Part shown: positions 10,211 to 20,697 of the stretch, in pieces | Position numbering within the stretch: the first letter of the stretch is position 1 | How the letters are laid out: every line of letters begins with the position of its first letter | DNA from: Zygnema cylindricum | Taxonomy: Eukaryota > Streptophyta > Zygnematophyceae > Zygnematales > Zygnemataceae | Length of the DNA stretch: 64,000 nt | NCBI GenBank assembly: GCA_037447655.1 | Contig: JBBHKE010001694.1 | Span: 304,591 to 368,590, forward strand | Direction of reading: 5' to 3' | Notes under the pieces: generated by a model | What the model was told of the DNA's origin: nothing | The model's input: only the letters and a program-made list of their open reading frames with translations | Database searches by the model: none | Translations under genes and position numbers: made by a program

Positions 10211-10728
10211 TGTAACAGGGTTACAAAATTGGGTACTTAGTAGTTAGGGCTAGGCTGCTATAGTTGCGATTTCAGAGCAGCGCAGTTGCGATGCCAGAGC
10301 AGCGCAGCTGCGATTCCAGACCAGCGCAGCATAGCAGCATAGCAACTTAGCGGCGTAGCAACTAGTAGCGCAGCGGCGTAGCAGCGCAGCATAGCAACGC
10401 CGCAATTGTGTAGATTGAACTGTATAGTTCTAGAAGGAAGTTTGGATAGATCTTGGATTGGCCGCGAAGGTCCACGTGTACAGCTGTATAGTACTAAGTT
10501 GACCAGCAGTTAGCTAGTTTAAATAGACAGGTAGACCTAGTGAATAGGGGACCGGAAGTAGACCTGAAATAGACTTACGCAGCTAGCGCAATCTTGTACT
10601 CTCTTTCAATTAATAAAGTCCAACCCTGTCTGCGAGTTCTGTGTGCTCCTGCTGTTGCTACGGGTAGATCCTTGGTGTTTTCCGCTGTGCATTGTGACGT
10701 ATTGTGGGGTGTTGCTACCTCTTTTACA
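10211..10728 (+). repeat. 3' LTR of gypsy element
   Basis: Same ends as the 5' LTR (TGTAACAGGG ... CTTTTACA). It carries an extra copy of about 25 bp in the GCAGC-rich zone (near 10370). An AATAAA at 10612-10617 fits a polyadenylation signal. The purine-rich stretch just upstream (gtgggaggcac) is the candidate polypurine tract for plus-strand priming, though it is weak. Confidence 0.95.
10612..10617 (+). promoter_or_regulatory. Candidate polyadenylation signal in 3' LTR
   Basis: AATAAA. The same position of the 5' LTR is AACAAA, so the two LTRs may differ in 3'-end processing. The assignment is by motif only. Confidence 0.45.
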
Positions 10729-10783
10729 CCTTCGTCAACATAACGACAACTTCCTCCAAAGTAGTCACTTACTTGAATTCAAT

Positions 10784-12200
10784 TTATTTTCCTAATACCA
10801 AGTCTCTCACGAAATAAAATTGAATACAAGTGTGTTTTGTGCGCTTGTGACAAACGAGATTTTTCACAAGTGCCATGTGATTCATTTTGTCCATAAAGAT
10901 AAAGAGATAACCCACAGAAAACTTTAACTCGGTTAAAAATTCTTTAATCCATGTAGTATCTTTAGAAGTTGACACACAGCCATGTATTTCGCTTCGATTG
11001 AGCTTAGTGCGACTAAAGGCTGGAGGACGCGAGCTCCCCTACCAAATACAAAAATGTGTCTTGAGGTAGATTTGCTAGTATCGAAATCTCCACCCCAATC
11101 TACATCACAGTACCGGTGCACTCTAAAGGATCTCCTACACGGTATAAAAGACCAAGTTTAATTGTACCTACCAAATAGAAAAAAATGAGCTTCACAACCT
11201 CCCAATGCCCCTTTTAGGTTCTTTACAATAACGACTCACAAAAGAAATGGCGGCCGAAAAATTGGGTTGCGTGCCCACACTATGATACATCAAGTTCCCT
11301 ATCGTTGCACGATATGGGACGCTAATATTTCATTCTTCCTTAATTTTGCGAATCTTTGATTTCAAATCTAAAGACGTCATGACAAGTTTAACTTCAAGCA
11401 TAGAGAACCCAAATAACACTTCAAAAAAATAGTGCGCCTCACTCACTTTGGCATCATTGTTCTCATATCGAATCATCTCAAACACGAAAATATTCTTAAC
11501 TTCACGAAGATCGGTCAATTTAAAATGTAAACGCATTTTTTCCTTCAACTCCCGAGTCTGATGAAAACTATCAGCAATCATAATAAAGTCATCCACATAT
11601 ACAAAGAAAATAAGTTTATTTGCTCTTTCTCTTTTCGTGTACACTCCATAATCTAAAGCCGTATGTGAAAACCCATGCTATGTTATTACCTTGTGAAGAG
11701 GAAGGTACCAGGTCGAAAAGGTGTTTTAACTTGCATTCATGCCGTGATGTAACACCATCCTATTCTTTATATATACTTCTTCTTCTAAATCCCCAATTAA
11801 AAACGGTGTTTTGACTTCCATCAGTTGCACTTATTTCTTTTTTGTAACAACGATGGCAATTATCATTCTTAGAGAATCGAATTTTACAAGTGGAGCCTAA
11901 TTCTCCGTGTAATCCGAATTGTTGAAATCCCTTACATAAAAGTCGAGCCTTGTATTGAACAACTTCTCGTTTTAAAGATCCACTTGCCGTCGCTAGCCAG
12001 TTTCCCTTTCGATAAGTCCACTTCTTCAAAGGTGTTATTTTCAACCATTGGTGCAAATTCCTTCTCCCATGGTGTAAACCTATCTTGCAAATGTTTAATT
12101 GTCGTGATATCTTGCTAAATCCTCCATTAAGTCTGGTCAATAAACAACCTCCCACCTTCGTTGTCCTACTTTGGTTGGTACCACGTAGGTTAGGTTTCAA
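10784..12200 (-). pseudogene. Decayed Ty1/copia reverse transcriptase/RNase H
   Basis: Read on the minus strand, pieces of copia pol appear in order. Region 12200-11760 holds the RT entry with VVQYKARLLCKGFQQ. Region 11644-11330 carries FVYVDDFIMIA (the YVDD catalytic motif) and LHFKLTDLREVK. Region 11121-10933 is RNase H with RYCDVDWGGD and VALSSIEAKYMAV. Region 10975-10784 ends it with HKRTKHTCIQFYFVRDLV. The pieces lie in different frames separated by stops, so the copy is dead. No LTR could be paired with it. Confidence 0.8.
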
Positions 12201-12393
12201 ATTTTGAAAATCTAAAAATATTTTTCAAACGGAACGACTAAACGCTACCAGCGGAGGTAATTAATGACTCGTATGAAAAGTTTGCTAAAAAAATTGAATT
12301 TTGAAAATGGAAAAGAAATTTCAAAAAAGAATGCGAAAAAGGCGCCTAAACTTTGAAGGTTAGTGGATGGCAAATAGAGCGTGAGAGGATTAA

Positions 12394-13460
12394 TGTTGTG
12401 TATCGGCAAAAAATTATGACAATAATACTAATACCGATGCACCGCGAATCATAATTAGAGTAATGAAAAAGTTAGAGTAAATAAACCAAAGAAAAATAAT
12501 TAGAGTAGTGAATGCTAATTTATGTGATAGAGCTTTTTCAACTATGAAGTTTACTCTAATTTATTTAAGTATTCTATATTGGGTTATGTAGGCGATAATC
12601 ATGTGCGCGATAATTGTGAACACTAATTTACGTAGATGTACAAAATCAGTCAGTCCATTTAGAATTGACGTCATTATGACATTAGTGTAATTTGTCGCAC
12701 TAAATGTCAGTTAATGTTCACACTGGCGACGATGTTGTCGGCGGACAAGAGTTATGCGAACAACCTTTTTTTGATGTGAATGATTTTGTTGTTTAGTGCG
12801 ATTTCACGTGCGAGCGCGACTATATAATTAATCATTATTTGTACCTTTTTACTTATAAAAGCAAAATTTTGCACGGTCAGGCAACGTCCGTACTCCACAC
12901 TATTTAAAAATAGCCCATATTAGAATTTTTTACGCTAATTAAACCTCACCTTAATTAGAATAATGAAATAATTAGAATCCATTACTCTATTTGATGTGAT
13001 AGAGTCGAAATTTTGAGCGACCGAATTGGAGTAATTTACTCCAATTACGATTCCCGGTGAAGTAATCGGTTATCGAGTTTCAATATATCGCTCCGAGACC
13101 AACAACTTCTTTATTGGCGATAGGTGGAAAAATATAGTACGTTATAGAATAATACTTTATAATGTACTATATTATATATTTCATTGTATATAGCATGGCA
13201 AGCTACATGTTACAATCACTTTCATACTTTGTGTAATGGAATAACGACGGTTCACTATGACCGAATAAACTTTACAATTGTACAATACGAATCGTACAAT
13301 TATCGCCGATTGTTATCAGAACTGGTGTTATCGTGATAAAAAACCGATAATATTGTCACGATAATATCGGTGTCGATACATCATGCCAATATATTGATTA
13401 ATATCAAGCCAAAAAAAGTACATATCGATTATCGACAAAACCATGCCGATATATAACACT
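12394..13460. repeat. ATCG-rich inverted-repeat element, family F4 (interrupted)
   Basis: It begins tgttgtgtatcgg and ends atataacact. Inside is cgctccgagaccaacaa, shared with 14690-14760 and 52070-52110. The element is interrupted by family F2 at 12440-13059. Many short TATCG/CGATA words give it strong self-complementarity. No coding capacity is visible. Confidence 0.5.
12440..13059 (+). repeat. MITE family F2, copy 1
   Basis: A 620-bp element with ends CACCGCGAATCATAATTAG and ctccaattacgattcccggtg. It matches the copy at 18031-18648 in reverse orientation over its whole length and is related to 36817-37335. It carries no protein-coding frame, so it is a non-autonomous DNA transposon. It sits inside an F4 element. 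Confidence 0.75.
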
Positions 13461-13807
13461 TTCATACACCCTGGCGGAAGGCATATGGCCTATATGACGT
13501 GTCAGGTTGTCATCGTTCGTCGTGGATTTTTTTTTATTTTTCACTTGTACCAATGGTGTAGCTACAAAGTTGCAATGTGTGGTTAGTGTACTCGTGAGTA
13601 AACTATCCACACACTAGATGTTTCGCGCGCTTACTCTGCAAATCTGAAAAAGCAAAACATCCAACGGTCAACGTGTACGCTCATACGCTTCGAGTCTTAT
13701 AATGTATCCAGTAAACATGTTTCAACTAATAAAAAATAAATTGGTAGGAAGATGTACGAAAACGTACAACATTCAATGACTAACCCTACTTTTAATCTTA
13801 CGGAGTA

Positions 13808-14014
13808 CACCGTGAATTGCTATTAACGTTTAGAAATAGATAGTGTTATGAAACAAATAGCGTTATTAACGCTATTTGAGAATTTCGAGGTTTTGAAGGA
13901 AATCATTTACTCTAATTTGTTTTTAAAAGGGTTTTTAGCAATTCTATTTGAGATTTAGGGTAAAATAGCAGGGTACCACAATTAGAGTCATTAACGCTAA
14001 TAGTGATTCACGGT
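13808..14014. repeat. MITE family F3 copy a
   Basis: About 207 bp with ends CACCGTGAATTGCTATTAACG and cgctaatagtgattcacggt. The internal ttgagatttagggtaaaatagcagggta is shared with 53240-53425. Non-coding. Confidence 0.6.
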
Positions 14015-14017
14015 TTA

Positions 14018-14828
14018 GTGTTGTGTATCGATAAGGATTGGTCGATAATCTATATGGGCCTTTTAAAGTATTGTTGATAAACAACATATAGGTACAACAA
14101 ATAGTTATGTGTGTAATCGACAATAATTAATAGATACAATCAGTTGTTTATTGGTGATAACACCAATATCGATAACTGTACGGACCATACATATAAATGT
14201 ACGACTAGTACACTCAACTGTACGTGTTATTCCTCGGACGCGTCGCGGACCCCCTTCCCCCAGATTTCGGAAAAAAAATTGTGAATTTTTCTTGATTATT
14301 TCTAATTTAAGGGGTTTTCACTTCGGTTCCACGCTCTCATACCCGCCCAAAATGCCCTTTTGAATGTATTTTTTTTTCACAAGGTTAGTTACGCCCTGAT
14401 ATCACTTTGATGGTGGTAGTAAATGGCGGCAGTCTGACCGTTGTGTTCGTCTGCTCTATTCGTCTGTTCATCTGTTTTTCGAAAAAGTTTGATTTACAAA
14501 TTTACAATGTAATTTAATATTTTTGTTTTGGTACTATAGTTTTCGAACTATAAAGTATTGTTTTAAATTTTTCAACGTTTATGTGCTACGCTGTCCGTAA
14601 TAAATCAGTTAAACATATACGGAACAGTTTCTTATACATGGTATGCCATGCTATATAAAGTCAATAATATAAAATAGTATGTTATAAAATACTACTGTAT
14701 TTTTTTTGAAGTTATCGCCGATATGGAATTTGTTGGTCTCGATGTGATATATCGGGACATGTGACCGTTCTTTAACAGATAACTATCGGTATCTTTGTTA
14801 TCGCGATAAATTTTTACCGATACACACT
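14018..14828. repeat. ATCG-rich element, family F4
   Basis: It runs from gtgttgtgtatcgataagg to ttaccgatacacactct. The right third (tcgccgatatggaatttgttggtctcg, 14715 onward) matches 52060-52100 and the reverse complement of 13090-13130. The part in the middle (14200-14650) looks unrelated and may be a further insertion. Confidence 0.45.
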
Positions 14829-15534
14829 CTATTATGGAGGTCCACCCTAAAAGAAAGTGTACCATCACGTCACCGTCCACAGTCCATCTCAGCAAAATCA
14901 TTTTGATCATAACCTCACAACAAAAAGCATGTTACACAAACCTCAGATGATACAAATTTTAGTTCAAAAATAGGTGAAAGTACGCCCATACAATATGCCT
15001 ATTGTACGCAAAATATATAATATGACCTTAAGGCCCATATTGTATTGGCCTCAAAATGAAAAAAAAAGGTAACATGGTTGAGTTGCACATCGATCAATAG
15101 AGAATTAATCGTCATGTCTAAATTTTGAAAAACATTCGAACAAAAAAATATTTTTCTGTGAGTTTTGAGGTGTTTTTTATTTTAATCAACAGAATTTGAA
15201 CGATCTGACGATCGGTGATCAAAGTAGCGATATAAGAAGATCACATGAAAAGCCCATAACATTACTTATGACAGGATTATCTGTCATATTAGCCTCTGCA
15301 ATTTTGAACGTCCGCGTGTTTTAGTTCGCTAAAATATTTCGTCCGGCGGCGTGCGCTGTACCATGCTCTTACGTGAGATTCGGACGTTCGTAGAGGAGTG
15401 TGCACGTCGGACACACATACAGTATGCCTCTACGCGAGTTTTGTGCAAATTTTTGAGCGCCTAACAAAAAAAAGCCTACTTTTTAACTATGGTACAAATT
15501 GAAAAGGGTTGTACGAGAAATAACATTGCCCGTG

Positions 15535-15690
15535 GATTCATCTACACTGTAACCAATCAACGAATCTATAGTACTGAAGAGTATTTATTGTATGAAACTA
15601 CCGCGTGTCTATTTCTAAAGGAAACCTAGTGACGTGGCAAGTGCCAGCTGTGGTGGTCGTAATCGCCATGGTGATTACAATTGTGATTTG
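15535..15690 (+). repeat. Degenerate copy of the 18735-18890 leader region
   Basis: About 150 bp (gattcatctacactgtaacc ... cctagtgacgtgg ... gccatggtgattac) parallels 18735-18890, which leads into a signal-peptide exon. Here the matching ATG at about 15668 reaches a TGA after six codons, so it is a dead duplicate of a 5' gene end. Confidence 0.45.
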
Positions 15691-15736
15691 ACTTGACGAC
15701 AAGACGCTTAACATTTATATCTTTACAGCGAAACTA

Positions 15737-15942
15737 CACAGTAAATCGCTATTAGGATTAATCACGCTAATTCGGCGCCCTATTTCTTTTCCAAAATCTT
15801 AAATAAAGTGATAAAAAAAGCCTAAAAAACAAATTAGAGTGACTGATTTCCTTGAAAATCCCCAAACTCCCAATTAGCGTTAATCACACTAGTTATTCTT
15901 TAACACTTAATATTTATTAAATCTAATAGCGATTCGCGGTTG
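15737..15942. repeat. MITE family F3 copy b
   Basis: About 206 bp with ends cacagtaaatcgctattag and ctaatagcgattcgcggt. Inverted relative to copy a. Non-coding. Confidence 0.55.
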
Positions 15943-16233
15943 TATTGTACAGTAATTACATATGCTCATACTAAATAATCGCCGCATTTAATGTTTGTAC
16001 GCCTTATTATGAGTCATGCCTTATGGAAATAATGACATAAAGGTTAACTTCCATTAGAGGAAAAGTGGTGTTGTTTACTGGATGCCGTAAAATTTTGTCC
16101 ATACTCGTACAATCTTTTTTTTTTTCAGACGAAACATTTCGAAACATGATTACTGGATCGCTCCAACATTATAGGCGTAATTATTGACCGTTGGATTTTT
16201 AGCTTTTCTAGATTCGCGAAGCAATTGCGCACG

Positions 16234-16331
16234 TCGTCCAGTGTGAAGATACTCTCCTCGCCGAGGAGAGTATCTCCACACTGGACGATCGCCCACATTG
16301 TCCAGTTTGAAGAGAGTCTCTTCAAACTGGA
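16234..16331. repeat. Two adjacent near-perfect hairpins
   Basis: The first palindrome, 16234-16287, has a 27-nt perfect core (gatactctcctcg c cgaggagagtatc) and outer arms with one mismatch. The second, 16301-16331, is perfect: 15-nt arms around one base. Both share the word GTCCAGT at the arm base. They lie in the left arm of the long inverted-repeat element. Confidence 0.8.
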
Positions 16332-16443
16332 CGATGTGCGCGATGTTCAAGTGAAGAGTAAAAAAAATCGCCAGCACGAATAGGAGATGAGAACCGAACA
16401 CGTCGTACACGCCATCCACTGTCCACAATTTGCCGCGCTTTCA

Positions 16444-16586
16444 CTCTATTAACACACGTAAAAATGTGACAGATGTCACATACTACGGCAGAGGCTTTCC
16501 GTTGGAGGCAGGAGTCTCTATTAACACACGTAAAAAATGTGACAGATATCACATAATACGGCAGAGGCCTTTCCGTTGGAGGCAGG
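16444..16586 (+). repeat. Tandem duplication, about 70-bp unit
   Basis: Two copies (16444-16512 and 16516-16586), each starting ctctattaacacacgtaaaa and ending ccgttggaggcagg. They differ by a few bases. Confidence 0.8.
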
Positions 16587-17825
16587 CGTTCAAGTAAAAA
16601 CCATGGCAGTGAAGAAGTTAGGGTTTGTTACAAACCCTGATGAAGGTACAAATAGTACGTTAGGGCATACTCGTACTATACTTTAAGTACATTACTTTCG
16701 TATATATATTTCGTTCTGACTTTCCGTTGAAGATATTTTGCAGATTCTAAAATACTTTTTAGGTGGTCCACATTTTTGGTTCTGACTTTCTGTTTAAGAT
16801 ATTTGGCAGATTTTCAAAGTTTTGACTCTAACCTACATGGCGCCAATCATAATTGAGAAACAATGTTAACTGGCACGACAAAATGGAAGGTCGTGCCAGT
16901 AAACATAAAAAATAGACGTATCTGCATGTTTACTGGGACAGCCTAATGGAGAACAGACCTAAGGGTAGAATTCCATTAGGCGGTCCCAGTAAATGTACGG
17001 AAAAATCTTCTGGCAGCGTTTACTAAAAGACTATTCCATTTTGTCGGGCCAGTAACAAACCTTCCTCAATTGTGATTGGCGCCACGTAGGTTAGAGTCTA
17101 GATTTGAAAATCTTAAAGAAAATCTTCAGAACGAAATATTTGTACGGCCGAAGGTCGTTAATGATTCGTACGTAAAGTTTGCGGCCAGATTTTGATTTTG
17201 AAAACGGAAATCAAAATTTTGAAAAGGAATGTCAAAAAGACGCGGCAAACTTTGAAGGTCGCGACAAACATTGAATGTCGCTGGATGTCAGACGAAGCGT
17301 GCGAAAATATTTTCGGCTCATCTACATCCTACGTGACAGTCGGCACATGGACCGTACGACGTAGGCACATGGCCTGTACGATGTGTAGACCTGTGATCGC
17401 TTGTTCAAAGCGTATATTTTTATTCTTTTTCACGTGTACCAATGGTACACGTCTAGTATTGTACAACTCTCCTCGCGAGGAGAGTATCGTCACACTGGAT
17501 GATGTGCGCGATTGCTTCGCGGATCTGAAAAAGTGGAATATCCAACGGCCAGGAATTACGCCTACATCATTGGAGCTTCCCGACAGCTTTCCAGTACGAT
17601 ACTTCGTCTGACAAATTTTTTTTTGAGGTACGGCGTGGTACGGATATGTACAAACTTGTACGGTGTCCAGTAACGAACCACACTTTTCGTCTAATGGAAT
17701 TCTACCCTAAGACATGGAAAACTTGGTGAGTGAGTACGGCATGACTTTTTCTCAAATGACTAAAAGAAAGTGTACCATGACGTCACCACCAGCAAAATCA
17801 TTTTGACCGGAAAGACAATACAGTA

Positions 17826-18023
17826 CATCGCCAATCGCTATTAGAGCCAAGGATTAAATAGCGTCAAAAAAAAATTAGCGTTATTGATTCTAATTTAGCG
17901 CATGAGACGTGGCAGATTATGGTCCACGTACTTAAATAGCATTATTAATTCTATTTGAGGTGTTTGGGTCAAAATTTAGGGGCACCGAATTAGCGTTATA
18001 TACTCTAATAGCGATTGGCGGTG
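17826..18023. repeat. MITE family F3 copy c
   Basis: About 198 bp with ends catcgccaatcgctattag and ctctaatagcgattggcggtg. It directly abuts the F2 copy at 18031. It shares ggcagattNtNgtccNc with the copy at 24238. Confidence 0.6.
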
Positions 18024-18030
18024 TACAGTA

Positions 18031-18648
18031 CACCGCGAATCGTAATTAGAGTAAATTACTCTAATTCGGTCGCTCGAAATTTCGACTCTATCACATCAAA
18101 TAGAGTAATCGATTCTAATTTTTTCATTATTCTAATTTAGGTGAGGTTTAATTAGCGTAAAAAATTCTAATATAGGTTATTTTTAAATAGTGTGGAGTAC
18201 GGACGACGTCTGACCGTGCAAAATTGTACTTTTTATAAGTAAAAAGGTACAAATAATGATTTAATTGAATAGCGCTCGCACTTGAAATCGCACTAAACAA
18301 AAAAATCAATCACATCGAAAAAATCCGTTCGCATAACTCTCGTCCGTCGACAGCATCGTAGTCAGTGTGAACATTAACTGACATTCAATGCGACAAATAT
18401 TATTAGCGTCATACTGACGTCAATTCTATTCCGGATTGACACATTTTGTACGTCTACGTAATTTAGTGTTCATAATTATCGCGCACACAATTATCACCGA
18501 CATAACCCAATATAGAATAACTAAATAAATTAGAGTAAACTTCATAGTTGATAAAGCTCTATCACATAAATTAGTGTCAATTACTCTAATTGTTTTTTTT
18601 TGTTTTTTTACTCTAATTTTTTCATTACTGTAATTACGATTCGCGGTG
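18031..18648 (-). repeat. MITE family F2, copy 2
   Basis: A 618-bp element with near-perfect termini CACCGCGAATCGTAATTAG ... taattacgattcgcggtg. It is collinear with 12440-13059 in the opposite orientation. Its best-conserved internal blocks are gcacggtcagac/gtctgaccgtgc and tccacactattt. Non-coding. Confidence 0.78.
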
Positions 18649-18864
18649 TACTGTTCTGTAGAGACAAACAACATGTACGGACCTTGGATGTATCTACAAT
18701 TCAATTGGACTGTACGGATAAGATCATCCCCCGTTAATTCCTTCTACAGTGAAACCAACCAATCAATCTACTGAAGCGTCGTTGGTGTAAGAAACTGCCA
18801 CGCGTCTTTTTCTATACGGAAACCCTAGTGACGTGAGTGCCCAGCCACGACAGACGTCACGGCC

Positions 18865-18937
18865 ATGATGACTACAGTGCTGATTCTCCTGTGCCACGTG
18901 TCTACCACATGGGCGATATCCATGGCAGCGTCAGACA
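18865..18937 (+). CDS. Putative signal-peptide exon (LRR-protein-like leader)
   Basis: ATG at 18865 opens 24 codons of hydrophobic leader (MMTTVLILLCHVSTTWA...), ending in A|GTAAGT, a good donor in phase 1. An exon at 22765-22833 begins in the matching phase and supplies a Cys/Trp segment like an LRR N-terminal cap. The leader would direct a protein to the secretory pathway. The upstream 130 bp is duplicated at 15535. Gene identity is not certain, and the satellite array 19195-20697 would lie in its first intron. Confidence 0.4.
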
Positions 18938-19194
18938 GTAAGTTCCACCCTTCTCTGCGCACTCTTTTCACACCAGCGTGATTTCCGTATCTTCATTCAC
19001 ACGTGCGAAACATCGCCCTGAATCTATTCTTGGAATTATCTGTCGCTACTTGCCGCAGAGTCGGCGCTGGAGGCCGTGAGGAGAGCCATCGTGAACAAAG
19101 TGAAATTCCCCGCGATCCAATGAGAAAATGCCACGCATTTAAGTTTCTTCTGCGATAATTCCGGTCATGTGGCGACATTGTGAGTGATTTTCAC

Positions 19195-20697
19195 AGCCTG
19201 CAACTTGTGCTGTGATAAATCCACACATAATTTCGCACTGAATCCACACAGAATTTCGCACTGAATCCACTCAGAATTTTGTACTGAATCCACACAGAAT
19301 TTCGAACTGACAGCACACCTTAACTTTCATTAACAGGCTGCGACGACGAATCCGCACTGAATTTTGCACTAAAACCAGCAATTTAGTTTTTATCCATAGG
19401 CTGCATTGAATCTGCACTGTAATTTGCACTTATTTTTTGCAAATTTTCTGCATTTCTCAAATATATTTTACCTTATAAGTTGCGATGAATCCGCAGTGAA
19501 TTCTTCACTGAAATAGGCATTCGCTTTCGCTCATAGGATGCGATGCTACTGAATTTTGCACTTAATTTTTTCACATAGGCTGCAAAGTATTCGCACTTAG
19601 TTCCGCACAGAATTTCGCATGTAATTTTTGCTAGCTCTGAATTTTGTATAAAAAACAGCAACTTAATTTTCATCGAGAGGCTGCAATGTATCCGCAGTGA
19701 ATTTTGCACTCAAATCGATACTCAATTTTATACATAGGCTGCGATGAAACCTCACTAAAGTTCACATGAAAATCCGCTCTTTTTTTTTTGCTTATAGGCT
19801 GCCATGAATTCGCACTGCATTCCGCACTAAAAGCCGCTTTAAATTTCTGCTCATGAGTCTCAAATGAATCCGAAAAAAAATCGCACTAAAAGCCGCACTT
19901 AACTCTTGCCGCGATGACACTGCCCTGTATTTCGCACTGAAATCAACTCAATTTCTATTCAGAGGCTGCAACGATTCCGAGGTAAATTCTGCAGCGAAAT
20001 TGGCACGCACTTTTGCTTATAGGAACGATGAATTCGCTCTGAATTTGAAGCTAAATCCCGCACTTAATTTTAGCTCATTGGATGCGATGAATCGGCACTG
20101 AATTTTACACAAAAAGCCGCACTTAAATATACCTCCTGGGCTGCAATGACTCCGCACATTGCTGCAGTGATTTTTGCACTGAAACTGGCATTCACTCTTG
20201 CTCATAGGCTGCGATGAATCCGGAATATATTCCGCACAAAAAGCCACACTTAATTTTGCCACAGTTTGCAATGAATCAGCACTGTATTTCCCGCTAAAAG
20301 GCACACTTAATTTTAGCTCATACGCTGGGATGAATCCGCACTGAACTTCGCACTAAGCTGCTCTTAATATAGCTCATACGCTGCAATGCATTCGCACTGA
20401 ATTTTGCACTGAAAGCCGCACTTAATTTTAGCGCACGGGATGTGATACACCCGCACTGAGTTTCACACTAAAGAAGAAGAAAAATCCAGAGTGTGCAAAG
20501 AATCCGCAGAGGATTTTGCACTGAAATTGGCACTCACTTTTGCTGCGATCAATCCGCACTGAATTCCGCACTAAAATTGCACTTAATTTTACCTTTTAGG
20601 CTGCAACGTATCCGCACTGTACTTCACGCGAAAAGTTGCTCAAAATCTTTGCTCATAGACTGCGATGAAACCGCACTGAATTTCACACTAGTAATCG
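19195..20697 (+). repeat. Degenerate satellite array, about 60-bp unit
   Basis: More than twenty loose copies of a unit built on aatccgcactgaatttcgca, then ctaaaagccgcacttaattt and tagctcataggctgcgatg. Unit length and sequence drift from copy to copy. No open frame is kept across the array, so it is non-coding tandem DNA. Confidence 0.85.

Larger units (their letters stand above)
3397..10728 (+). mobile_element. Ty3/gypsy chromovirus LTR retrotransposon, near full length
   Basis: This 7.3-kb element has two LTRs (3397-3889 and 10211-10728), a tRNA-iMet primer-binding site and domains in the Ty3/gypsy order: gag, protease, reverse transcriptase, RNase H, integrase, chromodomain. A further long reading frame follows the chromodomain. 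The coding path is broken by TAG at 3996, a one-base shift at about 6162-6165, another shift at about 7248 and TAA at 7901, so this copy is not autonomous. By eye the LTRs differ at roughly 18 positions plus one indel of about 25 bp, so the insertion is not recent. Its GC content is visibly higher than the flanks. No target-site duplication is visible. Confidence 0.95.
12180..13720. repeat. Right half of a long-TIR element, split by nested insertions
   Basis: The outer parts, 12180-12393 and about 13461-13720, match 17085-17690 of the intact long inverted-repeat element: accacgtaggttag, then tttgaaggt..tggatg, then ttgtaccaatggt and atccaacgg, then the terminal tccagtaa. The middle, 12394-13460, is a younger insertion of the ATCG-rich family F4, itself split by an F2 element. 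Confidence 0.55.
16010..17745. mobile_element. Long inverted-repeat (foldback/MULE-like) element
   Basis: About 1.7 kb in which the left part is the imperfect reverse complement of the right. The left terminus (gtcatgcc, then ccattagaggaaaagtgg and ttactggatgcc) mirrors the right terminus (tccagtaacgaaccacactt, tctaatgg, ggcatgac). The arms 16090-16290 and 17400-17640 pair. A second inner pair of arms lies at 16715-16860 and 17066-17140. No transposase frame is recognised, so it is non-autonomous. Long terminal inverted repeats fit Mutator-like or foldback elements. Confidence 0.6.

Noticed and set aside
19195-20697. CRISPR-like or protein-coding repeat
   Set aside because: Units are adjacent and degenerate without spacers, and stops occur in all frames. 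It is a satellite in eukaryotic context.
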